A DNA stretch of 64,000 bases from Caproicibacter sp047777415 (GTDB lineage: Bacteria; Bacillota; Clostridia; Oscillospirales; Acutalibacteraceae). Positions 25,511 to 33,642 of this stretch are shown here, one piece after another (within the stretch, counting starts at the first letter, position 1; the number at the start of each line of letters is the position of its first letter). Location of the stretch: positions 558,001 through 622,000 of the forward strand of contig JBKEEO010000001.1 of the NCBI GenBank assembly GCA_047777415.1, given 5' to 3'. The translations under genes were made by a program, and so were the position numbers. Below the pieces are notes generated by a model. That model was not told the DNA's origin and searched no databases. It saw only the letters and a program-made list of their open reading frames with translations.

Positions 25511-26071
25511 ATGAGGTTTCTGCAAACGAACCGACTTCTGCTGCGGCCATTTCAGATGGCAGATCTTAATGATTTCTACGCCTATGCGAAACATCCGGAA
25601 GTCGGTCCAAATGCAGGCTGGAAACCTCATGCCTCGATAGACGAAAGCCGTGAAATACTCAAGACTTTCCTCCGCAACGAGGAAATCAGCGCAATTGTAT
25701 TAAAAGAAACCGGACGGGTGGTCGGTTCCATCGGGCTGCACTCCGACCGACTTTCTCACGAAGGTATGGGTCCCTGCCGAGAGATCGGCTATGTACTGGC
25801 ACGTCAATGCTGGGGCCGCGGATTGATGACGGAAGCTGTCAGACGCCTTCAAAAGTATGCCTTTGAGGAAATGGGTCTTGCACTTTTAACTGTTGCTCAT
25901 TTTCCATTTAATACACGCTCCAGCCGCGTGATAGAAAAATGTGGGTTCCGCTACGAAAAGACACTCCCTGGAGCATACATAGATTATCGCGGCATCGCAT
26001 TGGATGAAGTTTGCTATATTATGACGCGAGAAGACTATACCAACCTGTTATATGAGAAATTAAACGGTTGA
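25511..26071 (+). CDS. GNAT acetyltransferase, RimJ/RimL-like
   Basis: A 186-residue N-acetyltransferase starting with the RimJ/RimL signature LQTNRLLLRPFQMADLNDFY. The acetyl-CoA binding loop is around GYVLARQCWGRGLMTEAVRR, and the C-terminal NTRSSRVIEKCGFRYEKTL block completes the fold. The substrate is unknown; members modify ribosomal protein N-termini, antibiotics or small amines. It probably shares the degV transcript, and its 3' end overlaps the convergent dihydrouridine synthase gene by 12 bp. Confidence 0.9.
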   Translation: MRFLQTNRLLLRPFQMADLNDFYAYAKHPEVGPNAGWKPHASIDESREILKTFLRNEEISAIVLKETGRVVGSIGLHSDRLSHEGMGPCREIGYVLARQCWGRGLMTEAVRRLQKYAFEEMGLALLTVAHFPFNTRSSRVIEKCGFRYEKTLPGAYIDYRGIALDEVCYIMTREDYTNLLYEKLNG

Positions 26072-27064
26072 ATTCGGATATTCTTCTGTTCCGTTTGCGG
26101 CTATGACATCTTTGGTCAGCGCTTCGAGTTCCTCCATGGAGGAAAGCAACGACGCCCGACGGCGGAATTCGGCGGCATTGCGCAAACCCTTTAAATACCA
26201 GCCGACATGCTTTCGCGCTTCGTTCATGGCGCGGCGCTCGTCCTTATAGCGGCACATCAGTTCCACATGCCGCAGAAGGACGAGCATTTTTTCATGTATG
26301 CTTGGCGGAGGGAGTATGCGGCAGGAATCCGTTAAATATGCATTGATGTCCCGAAACACCCACGGATTTCCCAGTGCGCCGCGCGCGACCATCACAGCGT
26401 CGCATCCGGTCTGCTCCAACATCCGCGCAGCAGACTGTGCATCCGTAACATCTCCATTACCAATAACGGGAATGGCTACGGCATTCTTAACCGCCCGAAT
26501 GATTCCCCAGTCCGGCGAAGGTGCATACATCTGGGCACGGGTGCGCGCGTGAACCGCCACAGCTGCCGCGCCGGCAGATTCGCAGATTTTTGCAACCTCG
26601 ACGGCATTTTTACTCTTTTCGTCCCAGCCTGCGCGGATTTTGACTGTGACCGGCACGGGCACGGCTTCTTTTACTGCCGCGACAATTTCGCCGCACAGCG
26701 GCGGATTTTTCATCAGCGCGCTGCCCGCCCCGGGCCCGGTAATTTTCGGTGCGGGGCACCCCATGTTGATGTCAATGACATCCGGTGAAAATTCCATCGC
26801 ACGCTTTGCGCCCTCTGCCATCACATCCGGCTCGCTGCCGAACAACTGAATTGCCGCCGGGCGGGCGATGTCACCCAATTCCATTAATCCACGTGTCTTT
26901 TTATCGTTAAACTGGAGCGCCTTCGCGCTGACCATCTCGCTGACGGTGAACGCCGCGCCGAACTGAGCGCAGATTTCACGGAAGGCACGGTCGCCCGCCC
27001 CGGCCATCGGGGCTAACAGCGCGCGTCCTGAAAGCTTTACGTTTCCAATTTGAATACTATCCAT
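26060..27064 (-). CDS. dusB: tRNA-dihydrouridine synthase
   Basis: A 334-residue FMN enzyme that reduces specific uridines in tRNA D-loops. The N-terminal MAGAGDRAFREICAQFGA and SEMVSAKAL belong to the TIM barrel; the catalytic cysteine is in NMGCPAPKITGPGAGSALM; FMN-binding residues lie in HARTRAQMY and IPVIGNGDVTDAQS. A helical C-terminal domain follows. DusB-type naming rests on overall similarity to Firmicute homologues. It diverges from polA across ~250 bp (27065-27312) in which only a weak promoter for polA was seen. Confidence 0.93.
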   Translation of the reverse strand: MDSIQIGNVKLSGRALLAPMAGAGDRAFREICAQFGAAFTVSEMVSAKALQFNDKKTRGLMELGDIARPAAIQLFGSEPDVMAEGAKRAMEFSPDVIDINMGCPAPKITGPGAGSALMKNPPLCGEIVAAVKEAVPVPVTVKIRAGWDEKSKNAVEVAKICESAGAAAVAVHARTRAQMYAPSPDWGIIRAVKNAVAIPVIGNGDVTDAQSAARMLEQTGCDAVMVARGALGNPWVFRDINAYLTDSCRILPPPSIHEKMLVLLRHVELMCRYKDERRAMNEARKHVGWYLKGLRNAAEFRRRASLLSSMEELEALTKDVIAANGTEEYPNSTV

Positions 27065-27252
27065 AAAAACATCCCTGTCTGTTTTCTAAGTCATTCTGGT
27101 TCCTCGGCCATGCTTTTTACCAAACCGAGAACTCGTTTATTATAACGCCTGTCCCCCGCCTTGTACAGGGTTTGCACAAAGCCGCCGAGGAACATGTAAA
27201 AAAACAACAGCATGCTGTATGCTTTCTTTTTCCTTGGTTCCTATGCGAACTC

Positions 27253-27281
27253 TTAATTTTTCCACCGGAAAGTGATATAAT
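27253..27281 (+). promoter_or_regulatory. Possible promoter for polA operon
   Basis: TATAAT (27276-27281) with a poor -35 match TTAATT (27253-27258) at 17 bp; transcription would start ~25 bases before GGGGGAAAG and the polA ATG. Confidence 0.5.
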
Positions 27282-27312
27282 ACTTCCATAACTTGTTATC
27301 GGGGGAAAGACA

Positions 27313-29874
27313 ATGAAATTATTGGTACTGGACGGCAACAGCATTTTAAACCGAGCGTTTTATGGGGTGCGGCTCTTAACAACAAAAGAGGGACTATACA
27401 CCAACGGAATCTACGGATTTTTGACAATTCTGGAAAAGTTGAAATCCGAGCTCTCCCCCGATGCGGTGGCTGTCGCGTTTGACCTGCGCGCCCCCACGTT
27501 TCGGCACAAAGAATACGCGGGCTACAAGGCAAACCGCAAGGGTATGCCGCCGGAGCTGGCTCAGCAGGTTCCAACGCTCAAGGAACTTTTATCCTTGCTC
27601 GGCTATCAGCGCGTGGAATGTGAGGGCTTCGAAGCAGACGACATCCTTGGCACACTTGCAAAAAAATGTGAGGAAACCGGCGATGAATGTATTCTTGCAA
27701 CCGGCGACCGGGACAGCCTTCAGTTGGTGGGGCCGCATGTTACCGTGCGCCTTGCCTCCACAAAAATGGGTCAGCCGCAGGTTACACTCTATGATGAAGC
27801 GAAAATCAAAGAGGATTACGGTGTCACCCCGAAGGAAATGATTGAAATTAAGGCTCTTCAGGGAGATTCCTCCGACTGTATCCCCGGCGTTGCAGGCATC
27901 GGCCCAAAAGGCGCAGGCCAGCTGATTCAGGCGTACCACAGCATCGACTATATTTATGAGCACCTTGATGAACTTGATATCAAAGAAGGAATGCGCAAAA
28001 AGCTGGCCGCCGGCAAGGAAAATGCCTTTTTAAGCCGACGTCTCGGCACCATCCGCACAGACGCACCGATTGACACCAATCTGGAACATTATATCATTGC
28101 CCCGTGCGACTGTGCCGCAGCCGCAAAACTGATGGCGAAATTGGAGTTCTTCGGTCTGATGGAAAAAATGGGGCTGAACGCTCCGGAGCAGAAACAAACA
28201 CCGACGGAGCTGTCCATCACAATTGCAGAGAATACGGATACAGCAAAGCTGCTCAGCACTGCCCGCCAAGACGGCCGTGCCGATTTTATTGCGGATATTT
28301 CAAACGGGAAAATCCGCCTTTTGTGGAACCAAAACGGAACCATCCACACCGTGGAGGACAAAGCCGTGCTGCGTGCCCTGTTTGAAGACGAAACGATTCG
28401 CAAGAATACGCATAACATGAAACCGTTGACTTCTCATTTGCTCAAAGACGGCATCCGCCTTGCCGGCCCCGTATTTGACACCCTGCTGGCAGGGTATCTG
28501 CTTAACCCTTCCGCTTCCGGGTATGAACCGCTGCGCCTTGCCAAGGAATATGGCGTTGCGGAGCCATCCGGTGACTTGGATGAATGGCAGTCATCCGCCG
28601 CCGTGCTGCCAGACCTTGCAGACCGACTTGCCGAAAAAATTGCGGAAAACGAGCAAACAGAACTGCTTGACAAAATAGAAATACCGTTGGCGCAGGTTTT
28701 GGCCGATATGGAAAACACCGGTTTCGCGGTGGACGCGGAAGGAATTCGTTCTTTTGGTTCACACTTGGAAGAGCAGATTACGCAGCTTAAAAAGCAGGTC
28801 TATGATTCCGTTGGATATGAATTCAATATCAATTCGCCAAAGCAGCTTGGCGATGCTCTGTTTGAAAAACTGGGGCTTCCACACGGTAAGCGGACAAAAA
28901 CCGGCTGGTCCACCAGCGCGGAAACACTGGAAAAACTGCGGTATGCTCACCCGGCAGTGCAAATGGTTCTGGATTACCGTGCCCTGACAAAGTTAAAATC
29001 CACCTACTGCGACGGACTTTTGAAAGTCGTCGCGCCGGACGGACGCATTCATTCCAGCTTTAATCAGACGGAAACCCGCACCGGACGCATCAGTTCCACG
29101 GAACCGAACTTGCAGAATATCCCTGTTCGCACGGAATTGGGGCGTGAAATGCGCCGCTTTTTCGTTGCGCGTCCTGGCTGGGTGCTTGTGGACGCAGATT
29201 ATTCGCAGATTGAACTGCGGGTGCTGGCGCATGTGGCAAATGATAAAAATATGATTCAGGCATTTCTGAATAACAGTGATATCCACCGCAGTACGGCGGC
29301 ACAAGTATTTCATATGCCGGAAGAAATGGTTACACCATTGATGCGAAGCCGAGCAAAAGCGGTCAACTTCGGCATTGTGTATGGCATCGGCGCATTCTCG
29401 CTTTCAAAGGACATCCATGTCTCCGTCGCGGAAGCCAAGCGGTATATTGAAGATTACCTGGCAAACTTTTCGGGCGTGGATTCTTACATGAAAAACGTGG
29501 TGGAAGAAGCAAAAGAAAACGGATACGTCCAAACACTGTTCGGTCGGCGGCGGTACCTGCCGGAACTGAAGTCTTCCAACCATAACTTGCGCGCATTCGG
29601 GGAGCGCGTGGCGCGGAATATGCCAATTCAAGGCACGGCGGCGGACATCATCAAAATTGCAATGATTCGCGTGCATGAACGTCTGAAACGTGAAAATATG
29701 CAGGCAAAGCTGATTTTGCAGGTGCACGACGAACTGATTGTAGAGGCGCCGGAAGAAGAAGCCCAACGGGCAGCTTCCCTTCTCACCGAGGAAATGCAGA
29801 ATGCCGTATCGCTTTCCGTGCCAATGATTGCCGAAGCGAAAATCGGAAAAACCTGGTTTGAGGCAAAGGCGTAG
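27313..29874 (+). CDS. polA: DNA polymerase I
   Basis: An 853-residue replication and repair polymerase. Residues 1-290 form the 5'-3' exonuclease (DGNSILNRAFYG, TGDRDSLQL, GDSSDCIPGVAGIGPKGA). Residues ~300-470 occupy the 3'-5' exonuclease position but lack the acidic metal ligands: the first motif reads DFIADISNGK and the second NTHNMKPLTSHLL, so proofreading is probably absent, as in several Firmicutes. The polymerase domain has motif A DADYSQIELRVLAH, motif B RSRAKAVNFGIVYG and motif C QVHDELIVEAP. It heads a compact operon with the three following genes. Confidence 0.98.
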   Translation: MKLLVLDGNSILNRAFYGVRLLTTKEGLYTNGIYGFLTILEKLKSELSPDAVAVAFDLRAPTFRHKEYAGYKANRKGMPPELAQQVPTLKELLSLLGYQRVECEGFEADDILGTLAKKCEETGDECILATGDRDSLQLVGPHVTVRLASTKMGQPQVTLYDEAKIKEDYGVTPKEMIEIKALQGDSSDCIPGVAGIGPKGAGQLIQAYHSIDYIYEHLDELDIKEGMRKKLAAGKENAFLSRRLGTIRTDAPIDTNLEHYIIAPCDCAAAAKLMAKLEFFGLMEKMGLNAPEQKQTPTELSITIAENTDTAKLLSTARQDGRADFIADISNGKIRLLWNQNGTIHTVEDKAVLRALFEDETIRKNTHNMKPLTSHLLKDGIRLAGPVFDTLLAGYLLNPSASGYEPLRLAKEYGVAEPSGDLDEWQSSAAVLPDLADRLAEKIAENEQTELLDKIEIPLAQVLADMENTGFAVDAEGIRSFGSHLEEQITQLKKQVYDSVGYEFNINSPKQLGDALFEKLGLPHGKRTKTGWSTSAETLEKLRYAHPAVQMVLDYRALTKLKSTYCDGLLKVVAPDGRIHSSFNQTETRTGRISSTEPNLQNIPVRTELGREMRRFFVARPGWVLVDADYSQIELRVLAHVANDKNMIQAFLNNSDIHRSTAAQVFHMPEEMVTPLMRSRAKAVNFGIVYGIGAFSLSKDIHVSVAEAKRYIEDYLANFSGVDSYMKNVVEEAKENGYVQTLFGRRRYLPELKSSNHNLRAFGERVARNMPIQGTAADIIKIAMIRVHERLKRENMQAKLILQVHDELIVEAPEEEAQRAASLLTEEMQNAVSLSVPMIAEAKIGKTWFEAKA

Positions 29875-29877
29875 CGT

Positions 29878-30711
29878 ATGGGAATTTTCGCCTGCCCCGT
29901 CTGCGGAAAACCTCTTTTGAGGAAAGAAAAAGTTTTTCACTGCCAAAACGGGCATAGCTACGATATCGCCAAAGAAGGGTATGTGTATCTGCTGCCGCCG
30001 AACAAAAAACATTCCGCAGATCCCGGGGACAACCGTCAAATGGTCGCCGCCCGCCGCAGGTTTCTGGAAAATGGCTATTATGAGATTTTCAGCAACCGCC
30101 TCAACACCCTGCTGCTGAATAACCTTTGCACCGAAACCCCCGTGATTCTAGACGCCGGCTGCGGGGAAGGATACTACACCGGACGGCTGCGGGATTTTCT
30201 CTTGAAGCATGGTGCAAAACCGGAGCAATATGGCTTTGACATTTCAAAGTCCGCAGTGCGGTACGCAGCGAAAAAATACAGGGAAATTTCCTTTGCCGTG
30301 GGCACTCTGTTCTCCATTCCGGCTGTTTCCGGCACGGCGGATGCCGTTACCGATGTATTCGCGCCGATAGTACCGCAAGAATTTTTTCGAGTACTGCGCC
30401 CGAGCGGTCTGCTGATTCTTGCGGTACCGTCCCCGCGGCATTTATACAGCTTAAAAGAAGTCCTATACGACAAGCCGTATGAGAATGAGCAGCGGGATAT
30501 CGAGTACGACGGTTTTGTTTTTTTGGAACGTGTTCCTGTCCGCGGTGAAATCACGCTCAACAGCCCACAGGAAATAGAAGATTTATTCGCCATGACCCCT
30601 TATTTTCGCAAAACCCCGCGCGAAGGCTGTAAAAGGCTGGCCCGCACGCAGACGCTTAGAACGGAAATCGGATTCGATTTCTTACTTTATCGCAAGGTGG
30701 GAGAACGATGA
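29878..30711 (+). CDS. RlmA-family 23S rRNA guanine N1-methyltransferase
   Basis: A 277-residue SAM-dependent methyltransferase. A zinc-binding site is formed by Cys6, Cys9, Cys22 and His26 (CPVCG and CQNGH), as in RlmA, followed by the KEGYVYLLPPNKKHS loop with DNRQMVAARR. The SAM site is ILDAGCGEGYYTGRL near residue 90. RlmA-type enzymes methylate G745/G748 in hairpin 35 of 23S rRNA, which in some species affects macrolide or mycinamicin susceptibility. It begins three bases after the polA stop and overlaps the next gene by four bases (ATGA). Confidence 0.9.
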   Translation: MGIFACPVCGKPLLRKEKVFHCQNGHSYDIAKEGYVYLLPPNKKHSADPGDNRQMVAARRRFLENGYYEIFSNRLNTLLLNNLCTETPVILDAGCGEGYYTGRLRDFLLKHGAKPEQYGFDISKSAVRYAAKKYREISFAVGTLFSIPAVSGTADAVTDVFAPIVPQEFFRVLRPSGLLILAVPSPRHLYSLKEVLYDKPYENEQRDIEYDGFVFLERVPVRGEITLNSPQEIEDLFAMTPYFRKTPREGCKRLARTQTLRTEIGFDFLLYRKVGER

Positions 30712-31883
30712 GCAAGCGCAAGGCATTTGTCAATTTTGTCAAAGCTGAAAACATCCTCTTCATGGTCGCCGTAACGATTCTTGCCATGGCACTTCGGCTG
30801 AAATTTTTCAGCCACATTTCCAGTGACTACCGTCAGTTTCTCTCCGGCTGGTTTGATATCATCCGCCAAAACGGCGGCTTTGCGGCCGTCGGCATCAATT
30901 TTGGCGACTACACGCCCGCTTATTATTATTTACTCGCTCTTGTTTCCTATCTTCCGTTTTCCGGTTTATACTTGATTAAAGCGCTTTCCTGTGTGTGGGA
31001 TATCGCGGCGGCTTACTTTGTCTTTCGGATGGTAGATCTGAAATACGGGGAGTTCTGGGGTGAAATCGCTTATGCCATTACGCTATTTCTTCCAACTGTC
31101 GTTCTGAATTCCGCAGTATGGGCTCAATGCGATTCCATTTATACCGCCGCTCTGCTTGCCTGTGTTTATTATCTCATAGCGGGCAGACAATACCGTGCCG
31201 TCACGGCATTTTCCATTGCGTTCGCGCTGAAACTGCAGGCGGTGTTTCTTGCTCCCTTCCTGATGCTCCTGCTGCTGAAACGAGAAATCAAAGTGCGCTG
31301 TCTGCTGATACCGCCCTTTGTCTATGTGGTTTCCGTTTTGCCGGCCGCGCTTCTGGGCCGAGATTTCGGTGAATTGATGACTGTCTATATCCGTCAGGCG
31401 CAGGAATACAATCAGCTGACTATGAATCTCCCGAATCTTTTCGCCTGGTTTCCGTCACATGCATCGGAATCCGTAAGCACCTCAGCAGTTTTGGCAGCCG
31501 GAGCCATTGTATTGTTTACCTTCGCGTATCTGTGTTCGCAGCGCTTCCCCATGACGGATGAGATGATGATTTCGCTCGCCTTGTTTTACACCATGCTGCT
31601 GCCGTATATCCTTCCGTTCATGCACGAGCGTTATTGGTATCCGGCGGATATCCTCTCGGTTGTGTTTGCGTTTTATTTTCCCGAGAAGTTTTATGTTCCG
31701 GTCATCACCGTCCTCTCTTCCCTGTATGCATACAGCCGATTCCTGTTTGGGTTTCATTTTATCAGCATGAAACTGTTTTCTGTTCTGATGCTTTTTAACC
31801 TACTCTGGGTAGCTATCCATATTATTTACTGCATTCGGGACGGTTCGGACTGGAAAGTAGCGAGGCGCGAATGGAATCGTTGA
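30708..31883 (+). CDS. Multi-pass GT-C-type glycosyltransferase family protein
   Basis: A 391-residue membrane protein with about ten hydrophobic helices. The arrangement resembles GT-C mannosyltransferases and Gpi18-like proteins: an acidic pair in the first extracellular loop (SSDYRQFLSGWFDIIRQNGG, residues ~38-57), a conserved loop NFGDYTPAYYYL, and WAQCDSIYTAALL near 138. It probably moves a sugar from a lipid-linked donor on the outer membrane face; donor and acceptor are unknown. Translationally coupled to the rRNA methyltransferase by ATGA and overlaps rimI by 13 bp. Confidence 0.8.
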   Translation: MSKRKAFVNFVKAENILFMVAVTILAMALRLKFFSHISSDYRQFLSGWFDIIRQNGGFAAVGINFGDYTPAYYYLLALVSYLPFSGLYLIKALSCVWDIAAAYFVFRMVDLKYGEFWGEIAYAITLFLPTVVLNSAVWAQCDSIYTAALLACVYYLIAGRQYRAVTAFSIAFALKLQAVFLAPFLMLLLLKREIKVRCLLIPPFVYVVSVLPAALLGRDFGELMTVYIRQAQEYNQLTMNLPNLFAWFPSHASESVSTSAVLAAGAIVLFTFAYLCSQRFPMTDEMMISLALFYTMLLPYILPFMHERYWYPADILSVVFAFYFPEKFYVPVITVLSSLYAYSRFLFGFHFISMKLFSVLMLFNLLWVAIHIIYCIRDGSDWKVARREWNR

Positions 31884-32323
31884 ACTTGGTACCGATGTCA
31901 TTTCGCCACCTTGAGGATCTTGTTAAATTGGAACAGCTCTGTTTTTCTGAACCGTGGACTCGGGAAGGCCTTGCAGCCGAGCTTTCCAGTGACACCGCCG
32001 TCTTTCTGGTTGCGGAATCTGATGGCAAAACAGCAGGCTATGCCGGAATGCACTGTGTCTGCGGAGAATGTTATGTGGACAACATCGCGGTTTTTCCAAA
32101 ATTTCGGCGCAGGGGAATCGGCCGCGCGCTAACACTCGAACTGCTCCGTCGGGCACAGGAACGGGACGCAGAATTCTGCAGTTTGGAGGTTCGGCCCTCC
32201 AACACTGCTGCCATCACACTTTATCAATCGCTTGGTTTTAAGCAGGTTGGAAAAAGAAAAAATTTTTACCGCGGCCCCACAGAGGACGCGCTCATTTTAA
32301 CACTTTTTTTCAATGCCAAATAA
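31871..32323 (+). CDS. rimI: Ribosomal protein S18 alanine N-acetyltransferase
   Basis: A 150-residue GNAT enzyme of RimI type. The start LVPMSFRHLEDLVKLEQLCFSEPW is typical, followed by VDNIAVFPKFRRRGIGRALT (the acetyl-CoA loop with RxxGIG) and LEVRPSNTAAITLYQSLGFKQVGKRKNFY. RimI acetylates the N-terminal alanine of S18 and is usually encoded beside tsaD, as here; tsaB and tsaE, often in the same cluster, are absent from this site. Confidence 0.93.
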   Translation: MESLNLVPMSFRHLEDLVKLEQLCFSEPWTREGLAAELSSDTAVFLVAESDGKTAGYAGMHCVCGECYVDNIAVFPKFRRRGIGRALTLELLRRAQERDAEFCSLEVRPSNTAAITLYQSLGFKQVGKRKNFYRGPTEDALILTLFFNAK

Positions 32324-32426
32324 ATTTCTCAAAAACATCTGTCTTTTCATGTTGTCTGCAATCGGCTAAGCCCACATTTGCACTGCATGGCGAAAAAAAC
32401 ATCATTATGAATATTACGGAGGAAAC

Positions 32427-33443
32427 ATGCGAATTTTAGGAATTGAAAGCTCCTGCGATGAAACCGCTGCTGCCGTGGTGGAAAACGGAAGAACCATCCT
32501 TTCCAACGCGGTCGCCTCGCAGGTGGAGGAACACAGGCTGTACGGCGGCGTAGTGCCGGAGATAGCCTCACGCAGACATTGTGAGGCAATTTCCGGCATT
32601 GTGCAGAAAGCGCTGGATGATGCAAACACCCATCTCGATGATATTGACGCGATAGCGGTCACATACGCTCCCGGATTAATCGGAGCATTGTTGGTCGGTG
32701 TCAATTTTGCGAAAGGACTGGCTCTTTCCACCGGAAAGCCGCTTGTCCCGGTGCACCACCTGCGCTCCCATATCGCGGCCAATTACCTCACCTTTCCGGA
32801 GCTTGAACCACCATTTCTGTGCCTTGTGGTTTCGGGCGGACACACCCATTTAGTCGACGTGCGTGATTACACCGAAATGCATATTTTGGGACAAACCCGG
32901 GACGATGCTGCGGGTGAAGCGTTCGACAAAGCGGCCCGTGCCATGGGTATGCCTTATCCCGGCGGTGTGGCGCTGGATAAAATTGCGGAGCAGGGAAACG
33001 ATAAGGCATATAAGCTGCCGCGGCCTTCTGTGGACGGCGCACCGTATGACTTTAGTTTTTCCGGACTGAAAACCAATGTGCTAAATCTGTTGCACAATGC
33101 CGCGCAGCGCGGCGAAACGGTGTCCATTCCGGACTTGGCAGCGTCTTACCGCAGAGCTGTTGTGGATTGCCTGGTTCGCAATACCCTTCTGGCGGCGGAA
33201 AAAACCGGTGCAAAAAAACTGGTAACAGCGGGCGGTGTTTCCGCAAACTCCCTCCTCCGCCGAGAGCTAAAAGCACTTTGCTGCAAACGCGGTCTTTCTT
33301 TCTACTGTCCGAATCTTTCTCTGTGCGGTGACAACGGGGCTATGGTCGCTGCTCAAGGTTATTACGAATTTGCCGCAGGGAATACTGCCGGTCAGAATTT
33401 AAATGCCCATGCCGAACTCTCTGTGGAAGCAACATTGGTTTAA
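32427..33443 (+). CDS. tsaD: tRNA N6-threonylcarbamoyladenosine transferase
   Basis: The 338-residue catalytic subunit that places threonylcarbamoyl on A37 of ANN-decoding tRNAs. It opens with LGIESSCDETAAAVV; the metal-binding histidines are in HHLRSHIAANYL near residue 110; the ASKHA ATP-binding block is VVSGGHTHLV, and GGVSANSLLRREL lies near the C-terminus. Length is standard. ATG 32427 follows GGAGG by six bases. An intergenic gap of 103 bp separates it from rimI. Confidence 0.97.
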   Translation: MRILGIESSCDETAAAVVENGRTILSNAVASQVEEHRLYGGVVPEIASRRHCEAISGIVQKALDDANTHLDDIDAIAVTYAPGLIGALLVGVNFAKGLALSTGKPLVPVHHLRSHIAANYLTFPELEPPFLCLVVSGGHTHLVDVRDYTEMHILGQTRDDAAGEAFDKAARAMGMPYPGGVALDKIAEQGNDKAYKLPRPSVDGAPYDFSFSGLKTNVLNLLHNAAQRGETVSIPDLAASYRRAVVDCLVRNTLLAAEKTGAKKLVTAGGVSANSLLRRELKALCCKRGLSFYCPNLSLCGDNGAMVAAQGYYEFAAGNTAGQNLNAHAELSVEATLV

Positions 33444-33454
33444 TTTTGCAGGAT

Positions 33455-33494
33455 TCCTTTTCAAATTATTTATTTTTCTTAAAAAGGATTTTTT
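33455..33494 (+). terminator. Weak intrinsic terminator after tsaD
   Basis: TCCTTTT pairs with AAAAGGA across an AT-rich loop and is followed by T6; low GC makes it a weak candidate. Confidence 0.45.
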
Positions 33495-33545
33495 ATTAGC
33501 ATTAAGCTCAGAAAACAGAATCTATTTATTTTTCTTTTCATAATG

Positions 33546-33599
33546 TTGCACAATCTTATTTCAAAGCTTATTGCACAATACAAAACCATGTATTATAAT
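33546..33599 (+). promoter_or_regulatory. pckG promoter with direct repeat
   Basis: TTGCAC (33571-33576), 17 bp, TATAAT (33594-33599). The 9-mer TTGCACAAT occurs at 33546-33554 and again at 33571-33579, where it covers the -35 box; the copies are 25 bp apart. They may be activator or repressor sites, but no regulator can be named. Confidence 0.7.
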
Positions 33600-33642
33600 T
33601 GCAGTATATTCTATAAGGCCATTGGGCCGAAAGGAGAAGCAT

